This document shows positions 7,633 through 15,004 of a stretch of DNA of 25,927 bases, piece by piece; the first letter of the stretch is position 1; each line of letters starts with the position of its first letter. The translations under genes were made by a program, and so were the position numbers. The notes beneath the pieces are model-generated. The model saw only the letters and a list, made by a program, of their open reading frames with translations. It was not told the origin of the DNA and ran no database searches. Source of the DNA: Fibrobacter sp. UBA4373 (GTDB lineage Bacteria > Fibrobacterota > Fibrobacteria > Fibrobacterales > Fibrobacteraceae); contig DGSB01000075.1 of the NCBI GenBank assembly GCA_002390045.1, forward strand, positions 66,499 through 92,425. Reading direction: 5' to 3'.

Positions 7633-8891
7633 ATCGTCTGTTTCAGATTCTTGTCGCAACATGCCTCTTTGCAGGCGCCGTTTTTGCGGAAGACGTTTAT
7701 TTTCGCGAACCGTTCACCCTTTGGCAAGATCCCGAAATTCTAGTGTGGACTCCGGATTCCGCAGCCCCCGTGACACCAAAAGAATTCGCCCTTTCCTTAA
7801 AACGCAACAACAGCGGAATCGGAAGCCCATCCGTTCGCATTGCCGGGGAACTGGAGCGCGATTCCAGCGCAGTCCTTTACGCAACCTGGCTCAAAAACAA
7901 TCTACTTCCAGGAATCCCGGCAGAACTTTTGAAAGCCCGTGAAGCGAAAATGCAGGAACGCCTTGCCGCAATCGAAGACAAGTACATTCTGTACATGACC
8001 CAAAAAGGCAACACGCTTTTGCTAGCCCTTTTTGACGAAACCAGCTATTCCCCCAAAGTAGCCGGGGAACTCCCTTTCAACAGTGACAAGGTTGCCCTAG
8101 GAGACGCCATAGCCAAGATGTTCTTTGGAGGCAGCACCAATCGCCGTTTGACCAAGGAAGAACGCGCAAAAAAAGCAGTAGAACCTAACGAATACTATTC
8201 CAAGCTTCCGACTTTTAGAGGCTTTTTTGGCGTTGCAGGCGGCTACACGCAAGCGCAAATTCCGCTCACTCCCGACAGCTGGTACAGCCGAAAGCTGAAC
8301 AGCAAAATCAAGAACTACCGCAACACGCAGGATTCTCTTTCTCTTTGGAACTTTATCGAAGACTCTTCCCCGCTGTTGAATGTTTATGCGGGCGGCACTT
8401 GGTACGACTTCATCGGAACGGAAATCTTTTTCCGTTTTTCGGAACACGATGCTAAAATCGACGAGAAAGATACCATTTACAATGAGCTCGATTACTGGAA
8501 GTTCTACCGTTTTGAAATCGGTCTGAGCTTGATGCTTTCTTACCGTTTCCCGGTGCACAAGAACGTAACCCTTGTACCGCACGGTTCCTTGGGATTTATT
8601 TACAGTTTCCTTTCAGAATCGATCGATACCAAGAGCGGCTACAAGGCTTCTGGCTCTTATAAGACTCGAATTGAATTTAAGGACTTTTACAAGGGTGCAA
8701 TCCTAGCCGTCGGCATGAGAACCATTCTTTTAGACCATTACGGAATCGATCTGCGGGCGGGCATCGCTGGCCGCGGTCGCATTCTCGACAGGGAACCTTC
8801 CGTGGATGCCGTTGCCGAGCCTACGGTCATCGGAGGCTCCACGATCGACTGCTTTATTCAGCTCGGTCTCGAATACCACTGGTCGCTGTAA
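7629..8891 (+). CDS. Exported protein with probable outer-membrane beta-barrel C-terminal half
   Basis: The 420-aa product has a signal peptide (MNRLFQILVATCLFAGAVFA). Residues of about 22-190 form a soluble domain with a charged helical segment (LLKAREAKMQERLAAIEDKY). Residues of about 200-420 alternate polar and aromatic residues in short strands (FRGFFGVAGGYTQAQIPL, LLNVYAGGTWYDFIGTEIFF, FEIGLSLMLSYRF, FIQLGLEYHWSL), which is the pattern of an outer-membrane barrel. The final residue is leucine rather than the usual aromatic residue. GGAGG (7619-7623) precedes the start, and the ATG overlaps the stop of the lipoprotein gene. I do not recognise the family; it is likely a Fibrobacter-specific envelope protein. 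Confidence 0.75.
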   Translation: MNRLFQILVATCLFAGAVFAEDVYFREPFTLWQDPEILVWTPDSAAPVTPKEFALSLKRNNSGIGSPSVRIAGELERDSSAVLYATWLKNNLLPGIPAELLKAREAKMQERLAAIEDKYILYMTQKGNTLLLALFDETSYSPKVAGELPFNSDKVALGDAIAKMFFGGSTNRRLTKEERAKKAVEPNEYYSKLPTFRGFFGVAGGYTQAQIPLTPDSWYSRKLNSKIKNYRNTQDSLSLWNFIEDSSPLLNVYAGGTWYDFIGTEIFFRFSEHDAKIDEKDTIYNELDYWKFYRFEIGLSLMLSYRFPVHKNVTLVPHGSLGFIYSFLSESIDTKSGYKASGSYKTRIEFKDFYKGAILAVGMRTILLDHYGIDLRAGIAGRGRILDREPSVDAVAEPTVIGGSTIDCFIQLGLEYHWSL

Positions 8892-8901
8892 AAAAACGCC
8901 A

Positions 8902-9699
8902 TCAATAAAGCAAAACGGCCCCTACACGGAATTTCCACCAGCCGTCATTGTACAACAACTTTGCAGGGCTATATTCGGCATAAAAACCGAACGGTTTTCT
9001 CTTCTTAAAAAAGGCGTTCAAGCCTAAAGTCATCACCTCGACTCGCTTGGCGTAAGCCGGTAAATTTTCCTTCCCATGTGTTTCGCTCATAATATCCAAG
9101 TAAATACCATATCCTTTTACAGTTGACCCACCACTATTCAACGCCATCCGTTCATAGTTTGCATAGGCACCTAAAGCAAACTTCTCTCCGATATCAATCA
9201 TGGCGCCGCCACCAAAATTATAGAGAATAAATCCATCAAAGCGCCCAAAGGAATCATCAGCCTCCGGCTCATAGTCATCATCCTGTTCATTGGGGTAGAA
9301 GCCTCCCACAAACGAAACGCCTGCGCCCAAATAAACCGGTCCTACCCACTGTACAAAACTAGGGCGAATTCCTATATCCAACGGTATCGTCATCGGGACC
9401 GAAAGAAAGAAACCTCCTTTTTGCCCTTGAAGAGAATAGTTTAACGATATGAGACTTGCTCTCAAATTTAAGGAACCACCCGATATTTCAACATCGCTGT
9501 GTAACGAAGAAATACGGTGTTCTTCTCCAGCAGAAGCAAACGTCATTCCGACTTCAGCGAAACGATACTTTTTTTCATCCGTCGAATACTTTACTGCGGT
9601 GGCTTCTCCCACCATATTTCCAGAGGAGGTTACGGCGCATCCTGTAAGAGCGTAGGCCATCGCAAAGAAAACAAATAGAATTATTTTATCTTTGCACAT
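8902..9699 (-). CDS. Outer-membrane-type lipoprotein with barrel-like strands
   Basis: Two ATGs lie 6 bp apart. The second (9697-9699) is chosen because AGGAG ends 7 nt before it, while it would be only 1 nt from the first. The 265-aa product begins MCKDKIILFVFFAMAYALTGC, a lipoprotein signal with lipobox LTGC. The mature part has short glycine- and aromatic-rich strands (GGFFLSVPMTIPLDIGIR, VGPVYLGAGVSFVGGFY, FALGAYANYERMAL, FGFYAEYSPAKLLY), consistent with a small beta barrel or barrel-like surface protein. An acidic loop (EQDDDYEPEADD) interrupts it near residue 150. No family is recognised. It is convergent with the gene ending at 8891 (10 bp apart). A good -10 (TATAAT on the minus strand, 9837-9842) would give a leader of about 130 nt. 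Confidence 0.7.
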   Translation of the reverse strand: MCKDKIILFVFFAMAYALTGCAVTSSGNMVGEATAVKYSTDEKKYRFAEVGMTFASAGEEHRISSLHSDVEISGGSLNLRASLISLNYSLQGQKGGFFLSVPMTIPLDIGIRPSFVQWVGPVYLGAGVSFVGGFYPNEQDDDYEPEADDSFGRFDGFILYNFGGGAMIDIGEKFALGAYANYERMALNSGGSTVKGYGIYLDIMSETHGKENLPAYAKRVEVMTLGLNAFFKKRKPFGFYAEYSPAKLLYNDGWWKFRVGAVLLY

Positions 9700-9871
9700 T
9701 TGCATACTCCTGATTTAAAACGACTCCTCTCCTCACGAAGACATCCCACCGTGCATTGCGAAGGCCCGCGCCCTGAAGCAATGACCAAACCTCCAAACCA
9801 AACAAGCCCAAAACAATGAATACCCCAAAAAGATACATTATAGCGGAACAAATATTTTCAAGTTACAAAAA

Positions 9872-9902
9872 AGAAGAACCTGGCAAAGTGCGAGGTTCTT
9901 TT
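9872..9902 (-). terminator. Rho-independent terminator after the Na/Pi cotransporter gene
   Basis: AAGAACCT (9874-9881) pairs with AGGTTCTT (9893-9900) across an 11-nt loop. On the minus strand the hairpin is followed by CTTTTTTG. It lies about 45 bp beyond the stop codon at 9947 and ends that transcript before the lipoprotein gene. Confidence 0.75.
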
Positions 9903-9946
9903 CAATTTTATCATTTAACTATTTTCCGCAGGGCGGAGTTTTTCAC

Positions 9947-11635
9947 TTAGCGGGAACCGTCGTCGATAATTTCGGCCCCGAGCGCCTGCGTTGCCGTGAC
10001 CAAGTGTTCCTTGATTTTACGGTACGTGCCGAGCAAGTCGGTGAAGGTCGTTGTGAGCAGCGGATCTTCGCTGACTTCCGCCACATGGCTCCAATGCTTG
10101 GCGCGACAATCGCGTACCTGTTCCGTAATTTCATGGCCCTCGCGACGCACCTTAGCAAGGACTTGGACATCGCGGGAATTATTCAGTACAAGAGCGACAT
10201 CATCGGCGAGTTCCGATACAGCATCGTGCAGCGAAATCAAGCCTTCCTGGTGCAACTTGTCGAAAGCGACATTATGATCGCGCAGGCGCAGACAAAGCTT
10301 TAACGCCTGGGTCACATAGTCGGACGCGGTTTCGAGATCGTCGCTCATGCGGAGCTGGCGTTCCGCATCGTTCGCAATGCTCTTGGAGACGCTCGTCGAA
10401 AGAAGGCCCGTGAGGAAGCTGATGACTTCGGTCTGGGCCATATCCAGCTTTTCTTCCGCTTCAAAAATACGTTCCACGACCTTCTTGTCTGCCTTGCCTT
10501 CCAGAACAAGGCGCAGATCCTTGAGCATGTTGCGAACTGTATCGTTCATCATGTTCATTTCACGGGCAGACTGCGTAATCGCAGCGAACGGCGACTTGAT
10601 GAGAGCCGGGTCGAGCTTTGTCACCACAGCGTGCTTCGGCACGACCTTGTTCGGGAAAAGCTTGTCAAGGAGCGCCGGGATTTTACCCGTAAACGGCAAC
10701 ACGACGAGAGTGTTCACAATGTTGAAAGTCGTATGGTAAAGCGCAATCGCAAGCGTCACATTCTTAGGATCATCCGGATTCGCCATGCCAAATGCAGAGT
10801 GCAAGAACCAACGCATGCCAGCCATCGTCGGTTCAAAAAGAAGAGTCACCCAAATAACGCCGAAAATATTAAAGAGCAGGTGGAAAAATGCAGCACGGCG
10901 CGCATGGCGGGAAGTATTCGCCGCGATCATCAAAGCGGAAATCGTACAACCGATGTTCTGACCGAGCACCAAAGCCGCAGCCGTATTGAATCCGATCAAT
11001 CCCTGGGAAGCGAGCACAATCGTCACACCGAGAGAAGCGGAGCTTGACTGCATGATTGTCGCCATGAGGAAGCCCACCAAGATGCAGGCGCAAATACTCA
11101 GAATAGTATTCGCATTGAAGACCGCAAGCGCATTCAAGAAGTCCTGGTTGTTCGAAACCGGCGCAAGCGAAACCTTCATCGCGGCAAGGCCCACAAAAAC
11201 AAGACCCACACCCAAAAGGGCGAGGGCCGAATATTTAATCCGTTCTTTTTTGGCAAAACAATAAACCAAAGCACAGGCGCCAGCGAGAGGCATACCGTAC
11301 TGGTCCATATGAAGGACCAAAACCCAGCCCGTGATAGTCGTACCGATGTTTGCACCCATGATCACGCCGAGCGTTTGAGAAAGCTGCATGATTCCGGCGT
11401 TCACAAACCCGATGACCATGGCCATCGTCACAGCGCTAGACTGTACAAGACAGGTCACGCCCATACCGACTAGGACTCCTAGAACGCGGTGGTTCGTGAC
11501 CTTACTGATCAGTTTTTGAAGGGTGGGGCCCGCAATCGTTTGCAAGCCCATCGAAAGGAATCGTAAACCGAGGAGGAAAATTCCAGCGCCACCGATGAGG
11601 AAGATGACGCACTGAGCAATTTGCGAGAACAGCAT
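9947..11635 (-). CDS. Na/Pi cotransporter family protein with C-terminal PhoU-like domain
   Basis: This 562-aa inner-membrane protein belongs to the NptA/PNaS group that takes up phosphate with sodium. The two inverted repeats of the family are visible through their QSSA/QSSS and GxNIG motifs: VQSSAVT and GANIGTT in the first half (residues of about 65-100), and QSSSASLGVT and GQNIGCTIS in the second (about 195-230). Hydrophobic segments run to about residue 315. A helical PhoU-like region follows (about 335-550; REMNMMNDTVRNML, EKLDMAQTEVISFL), as in the long bacterial members. AAGGATG precedes the ATG. Upstream, 11636-11807 contains TAAATTTG on the minus strand (11704-11711) as a possible -10. 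No other phosphate genes are nearby. Confidence 0.92.
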   Translation of the reverse strand: MLFSQIAQCVIFLIGGAGIFLLGLRFLSMGLQTIAGPTLQKLISKVTNHRVLGVLVGMGVTCLVQSSAVTMAMVIGFVNAGIMQLSQTLGVIMGANIGTTITGWVLVLHMDQYGMPLAGACALVYCFAKKERIKYSALALLGVGLVFVGLAAMKVSLAPVSNNQDFLNALAVFNANTILSICACILVGFLMATIMQSSSASLGVTIVLASQGLIGFNTAAALVLGQNIGCTISALMIAANTSRHARRAAFFHLLFNIFGVIWVTLLFEPTMAGMRWFLHSAFGMANPDDPKNVTLAIALYHTTFNIVNTLVVLPFTGKIPALLDKLFPNKVVPKHAVVTKLDPALIKSPFAAITQSAREMNMMNDTVRNMLKDLRLVLEGKADKKVVERIFEAEEKLDMAQTEVISFLTGLLSTSVSKSIANDAERQLRMSDDLETASDYVTQALKLCLRLRDHNVAFDKLHQEGLISLHDAVSELADDVALVLNNSRDVQVLAKVRREGHEITEQVRDCRAKHWSHVAEVSEDPLLTTTFTDLLGTYRKIKEHLVTATQALGAEIIDDGSR

Positions 11636-11807
11636 AGTTAGTTCATCCTTATTGGAGATGCCAAACGCATCCGTGTGTTATTTGATCGTCCATGTGGTTA
11701 TCCCAAATTTAGAATTTCAAATAACGCCTTCCGAGGGATTCTTTGCAGATTTTTTACTTGCTTCGCATGATTTTTACAGAGGAATTTCCACGTCGAGGCC
11801 GAACGTT

Positions 11808-12395
11808 TCAAATTTGCGCTTTTTTAAGAACAAGGGTCTGGAGATCGGTCAAACTTCCCCAATTATCGATATATTCGTAATGATCGTTCGGCGGAAGCGG
11901 ATCCAAGGCCTGGATTTGCATACGGCGCAGGGCATCTTCCTTGGAAAGACCGCGCTTTTGAAGCCTTTCAAGGCGGACATCGTCCGGAGCCTGTACCACC
12001 CAGATTTCGGCCAAATTTTTGGAAAATTCAGGCCATTTGAAGAGCAGGGCCCCTTCCACGGCGGCAATTTTCGGCGGATTTTCGGAATTTTCAGCCCGTT
12101 CGAGTTTATTTTCCGCGTCCTTTTGGAGCAAAGGGTAGACTATCTTTTCTAGATCCTGGAGCGATTTCGGGTCTTTGAAGACCTGCGATGCGAGGGCAGC
12201 CCGGTCTACGGCTCCGTTTTGGACGCAAATCGCCCCAAAGCGCTCGGAAATTTTTTTCTGGAGTTCTTCGGATTCCGCGTAAAGCTTGTGCATTTCCACG
12301 TCGAGATCCAAGACAAAAGCACCCTTTTCGGCGAGCAGGACTCCGACCGCACTTTTGCCGGAACCGATTTTACCGCAAATTCCAATCTTTTTCAT
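11808..12395 (-). CDS. coaE: Dephospho-CoA kinase, C-terminus possibly altered by a frameshift
   Basis: CoaE phosphorylates dephospho-CoA at the 3' hydroxyl, the last step of coenzyme A synthesis. The 195-aa product has the P-loop GKIGSGKS (residues 8-15), the substrate region LDLDVEMHKLY (about 31-41), and the lid region RLERLQKRGLSKEDALRRMQIQ. The annotated frame ends at 11808 in KKAQI. A run of six A residues in the coding strand (plus 11820-11825) lies just before this. Reading one base differently there continues as KRKFETFGLDVEIPL and stops at 11774, which looks like a natural protein tail. The start has no Shine-Dalgarno; it is 29 bp from the divergent purC start. Function is clear, the true end is not. 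Confidence 0.92.
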   Translation of the reverse strand: MKKIGICGKIGSGKSAVGVLLAEKGAFVLDLDVEMHKLYAESEELQKKISERFGAICVQNGAVDRAALASQVFKDPKSLQDLEKIVYPLLQKDAENKLERAENSENPPKIAAVEGALLFKWPEFSKNLAEIWVVQAPDDVRLERLQKRGLSKEDALRRMQIQALDPLPPNDHYEYIDNWGSLTDLQTLVLKKAQI

Positions 12396-12424
12396 GCCCG
12401 GAATTTAACTAAATTTTTAGCACT
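12396..12424. promoter_or_regulatory. Compact coaE-purC divergent promoter region
   Basis: The 29 bp between the opposite ATGs is AT-rich in the middle and holds -10-like boxes for both directions: TAAATT leftward, ending 7 nt before the coaE ATG, and TAAATTTTTAG rightward, ending 4 nt before the purC ATG. CTAAATTTTTAG is itself a near palindrome. No Shine-Dalgarno is present on either side. The arrangement mirrors that at 3058-3089. Confidence 0.4.
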
Positions 12425-13309
12425 ATGAGCTTAAAATTCGATACTCCGATTACTGATGTCCCACTGTTCCACCAGGGTAAAGTACGTGACATGTACGACC
12501 TGGGCGACAGCTTCCTGATGGTCGCAAGCGACCGCCTTTCCGCATTCGACGTGGTGCTCCCCACCCCGATTACGGGCAAGGGTAAAATTCTTAACCAGCT
12601 TTCGCTCTTCTGGTTCGAACATCTCGGCATGCCGAACCACCTGATTACGGCGAACGTGGACGAATATCCGGCTGTGCTTCAAAAGTACAAGGATTACCTC
12701 CGCGGCCGTTCGATGATCGTGAAGAAAGCCAAGCGTCACAGTGTGGAATGCATCGTGCGCGGTTACATCGTCGGTTCCGGTTGGAAGGACTACCAGAGAA
12801 CGGGTAAGATCTGCGGTCATACCCTTCCAGAAGGCCTTAAGCTTTGCCAGAAGCTCGAAAAGCCGCTCTACACGCCGAGCACCAAGCCGGACGTGGGCCA
12901 CGACGAAAACATTTCCTTTGAACAGACTTTCGACATCGTCGGCGAAAAGGTGGCAACCGATCTTCGCGATCTGTCCCTCGACGTCTACACGAAGGCTCGC
13001 GACTACGCCGCATCCAAGGGCATTATCCTCGCCGACACCAAGTTCGAATTTGGCGAAATCGACGGCAAGACCGTTTTGATCGACGAAGTCTTGACTCCGG
13101 ACTCCAGCCGTTACTGGCCGGCAGACAAGTACCAGGTCGGTAAGAACCAGGAAAGCTTCGACAAGCAGTACGTCCGTGACTGGCTCGAAACTCTCGACTG
13201 GGGCAAGACCTACCCGGGTCCGCAGATTCCGGAAGAAGTCGTGAAGAACACGCTCGCCAAGTACGTGGAAATCTTCGTGCGTCTCACAGGCCGCGAACCG
13301 GAACTTTAA
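12425..13309 (+). CDS. purC: Phosphoribosylaminoimidazole-succinocarboxamide synthase
   Basis: PurC ligates aspartate to CAIR with ATP hydrolysis to make SAICAR, a step in purine synthesis. The 294-aa product has the N-terminal ATP-binding strand FHQGKVRDMYDLGD (residues 15-28), SDRLSAFDVVLPTPITGKG (35-53), the VECIVRGYIVGSGW segment (107-120), YTPSTKPDVGHDENIS (149-164), LADTKFEFG (202-210) and IDEVLTPDSSRYW (219-231). It is of the longer type, near 300 residues, as in yeast and several bacteria, rather than the 240-residue E. coli type. It stands alone as a transcription unit, starts next to a -10-like box without a Shine-Dalgarno, and ends in a strong terminator. Confidence 0.96.
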   Translation: MSLKFDTPITDVPLFHQGKVRDMYDLGDSFLMVASDRLSAFDVVLPTPITGKGKILNQLSLFWFEHLGMPNHLITANVDEYPAVLQKYKDYLRGRSMIVKKAKRHSVECIVRGYIVGSGWKDYQRTGKICGHTLPEGLKLCQKLEKPLYTPSTKPDVGHDENISFEQTFDIVGEKVATDLRDLSLDVYTKARDYAASKGIILADTKFEFGEIDGKTVLIDEVLTPDSSRYWPADKYQVGKNQESFDKQYVRDWLETLDWGKTYPGPQIPEEVVKNTLAKYVEIFVRLTGREPEL

Positions 13310-13334
13310 TTCCGGATTTCACATCGAAAAGCTT

Positions 13335-13368
13335 AAAAACGGTTCCTGTTAAAGGAACCGTTTTTTTT
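13335..13368. terminator. Bidirectional terminator between purC and putP
   Basis: AAAAACGGTTCC (13335-13346) pairs with GGAACCGTTTTT (13354-13365) across the 7-nt loop TGTTAAA, followed by a T run to 13368. The flanking A and T runs let it work in both directions, serving purC from the left and putP from the right. Confidence 0.9.
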
Positions 13369-13418
13369 GTCGCCAGTCGGCTGTAAATGGAGCCCTTATC
13401 CGAATTCAAAAAATGGAT

Positions 13419-14963
13419 TTATTTTTCGAGATCCAAATCGCTCAAACGGGAAGCGTCCACCAGTTCAAATTCCTGAACGATTTCATCCGAAGGCTTCTTG
13501 GTGCAAAGGCTCACCACCACGGCCACCACAAAGTTCAGAACAAAACCTGGCACGATTTCATAAAGGCCAAAGATCGGATACACGTCAGCAAAGCCCGAAA
13601 GATAGAACTTCCAAACAAAAGCAAGGATTCCACCAACCAGCATACCGCTGATAGCACCTGCCAGGTTAAAGCGTTTCCAGAAAAGCGCCAGTAAGACAGC
13701 GGGTCCAAAGGTTGAACCAAAACCCGCCCAAGCAAAGCTCACAAGGCTCATGACCACATCCAGGAATCCGCTCGAAGCACCCGGACGTCCCTGAAACGCA
13801 AGATACCCCGCAACAAGAGCGATTACCACCACAACGCCACGGCTCACAAGCATCAATTCCTTGTTGCTTGCATTCTTATGAATCAAGCGCTTATAAAGAT
13901 CATTGCTAAATGCAGAAGCCGAAACAAGAAGCTGGGAATCCGCCGTACTCATGATCGCAGCAAGCACAGCCGACATCATGATAGCAGCAATCACCGGCGG
14001 GAAAAGGTTCTGGGTCACCACCATAAAAACCTTTTCCGGATCATCCAACTGGATTCCATTCTGCATCAAATAATAACGTCCAAAAACAGCGATTAAAATG
14101 GAGGCGCCGAGAGAAAGCACGACCCACGTCATGGCAATGCGACGGGAATGCGTAATTTCATCCGGATTCTTGATGGACATAAAACGCACAAGAATATGCG
14201 GCATGCCGAAGTAACCGAGGCCCCACGCCAAGGAAGAAACGATCGAAATCATCGTCACCGCTTTACCCGTCGAAGCATTCGTAAAAATGTTCATCAGGAA
14301 CGGATTCACCTTGTTCATCGCATCCACAGTCGGAGCAAAGCCATCGTTCATTTCACAAATGATCGTCGGCACAAGGAGCAGCGCGATCAGCATTAAAACG
14401 CCCTGCACAAAGTCCGTCCAGCTCACCGCCAGAAAGCCACCCAGGAACGTGTAACCTACGACCACCAAAACTCCCACCCAAAGGGATGTCGTATACTCCC
14501 AGCCAAAAATCGTCGAGAAGAGCTTTCCACAGCTGACAAAGCCCGAAGTCGTATAAAAGAGGAAGAAGGTCAAAATGAAAAGAGCCGAAATCACACGAAT
14601 GATTCCTCGCTTATCCCGGAAACGGTTCGCAAAAAAATCCGGAAGCGTAATGGAATCATTGCAAAAATACGTGTACTTGCGAAGCCTGCGCCCGACGATT
14701 TTCCAGTTCACGTATGTCCCGATAACAAGACCGATTCCAATCCAAGCTTCCGAAAGCCCCGAAAGGTAGATCGCGCCCGGAAGGCCCATCAAAAGCCAGC
14801 CGCTCATATCGGAGGCTTGGGCAGACATGGCCACAACCCATTTGTTCATGCCGCGATTGCCTAAATAGTAAGAATTCAGGCTATTCGCTCTACGGGAAAA
14901 GTAAAATCCTATACCGAGCATCAGCAGCAGGTAAAGGACAAAAACGATCATTGTAGTCATCAT
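13419..14963 (-). CDS. putP: Sodium/proline symporter
   Basis: This 514-aa inner-membrane protein of the solute:sodium symporter family imports proline with Na+. It has about 13 hydrophobic segments. The PutP signature SAQASDMSGWLLMGLPGA (residues 47-64) contains the Asp and Ser expected at the sodium/proline site. The second Na+ motif region is visible as LAAIMSTADSQLLVSASA followed by FSNDLYKRL. Length equals that of E. coli PutP, and the similarity is close enough to prefer PutP over PanF or SglT. GAGGTG precedes the tandem ATGATG start at a normal distance. It lies 41 bp downstream of the SNF2 gene and may be partly read through from it. Proline import as osmoprotectant or nitrogen source is inferred from the family. 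Confidence 0.92.
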   Translation of the reverse strand: MMTTMIVFVLYLLLMLGIGFYFSRRANSLNSYYLGNRGMNKWVVAMSAQASDMSGWLLMGLPGAIYLSGLSEAWIGIGLVIGTYVNWKIVGRRLRKYTYFCNDSITLPDFFANRFRDKRGIIRVISALFILTFFLFYTTSGFVSCGKLFSTIFGWEYTTSLWVGVLVVVGYTFLGGFLAVSWTDFVQGVLMLIALLLVPTIICEMNDGFAPTVDAMNKVNPFLMNIFTNASTGKAVTMISIVSSLAWGLGYFGMPHILVRFMSIKNPDEITHSRRIAMTWVVLSLGASILIAVFGRYYLMQNGIQLDDPEKVFMVVTQNLFPPVIAAIMMSAVLAAIMSTADSQLLVSASAFSNDLYKRLIHKNASNKELMLVSRGVVVVIALVAGYLAFQGRPGASSGFLDVVMSLVSFAWAGFGSTFGPAVLLALFWKRFNLAGAISGMLVGGILAFVWKFYLSGFADVYPIFGLYEIVPGFVLNFVVAVVVSLCTKKPSDEIVQEFELVDASRLSDLDLEK

Positions 14964-15004
14964 GAAGACACCTCGTCAAACAAACTTGTTTTCAATAATA
15001 GCTT

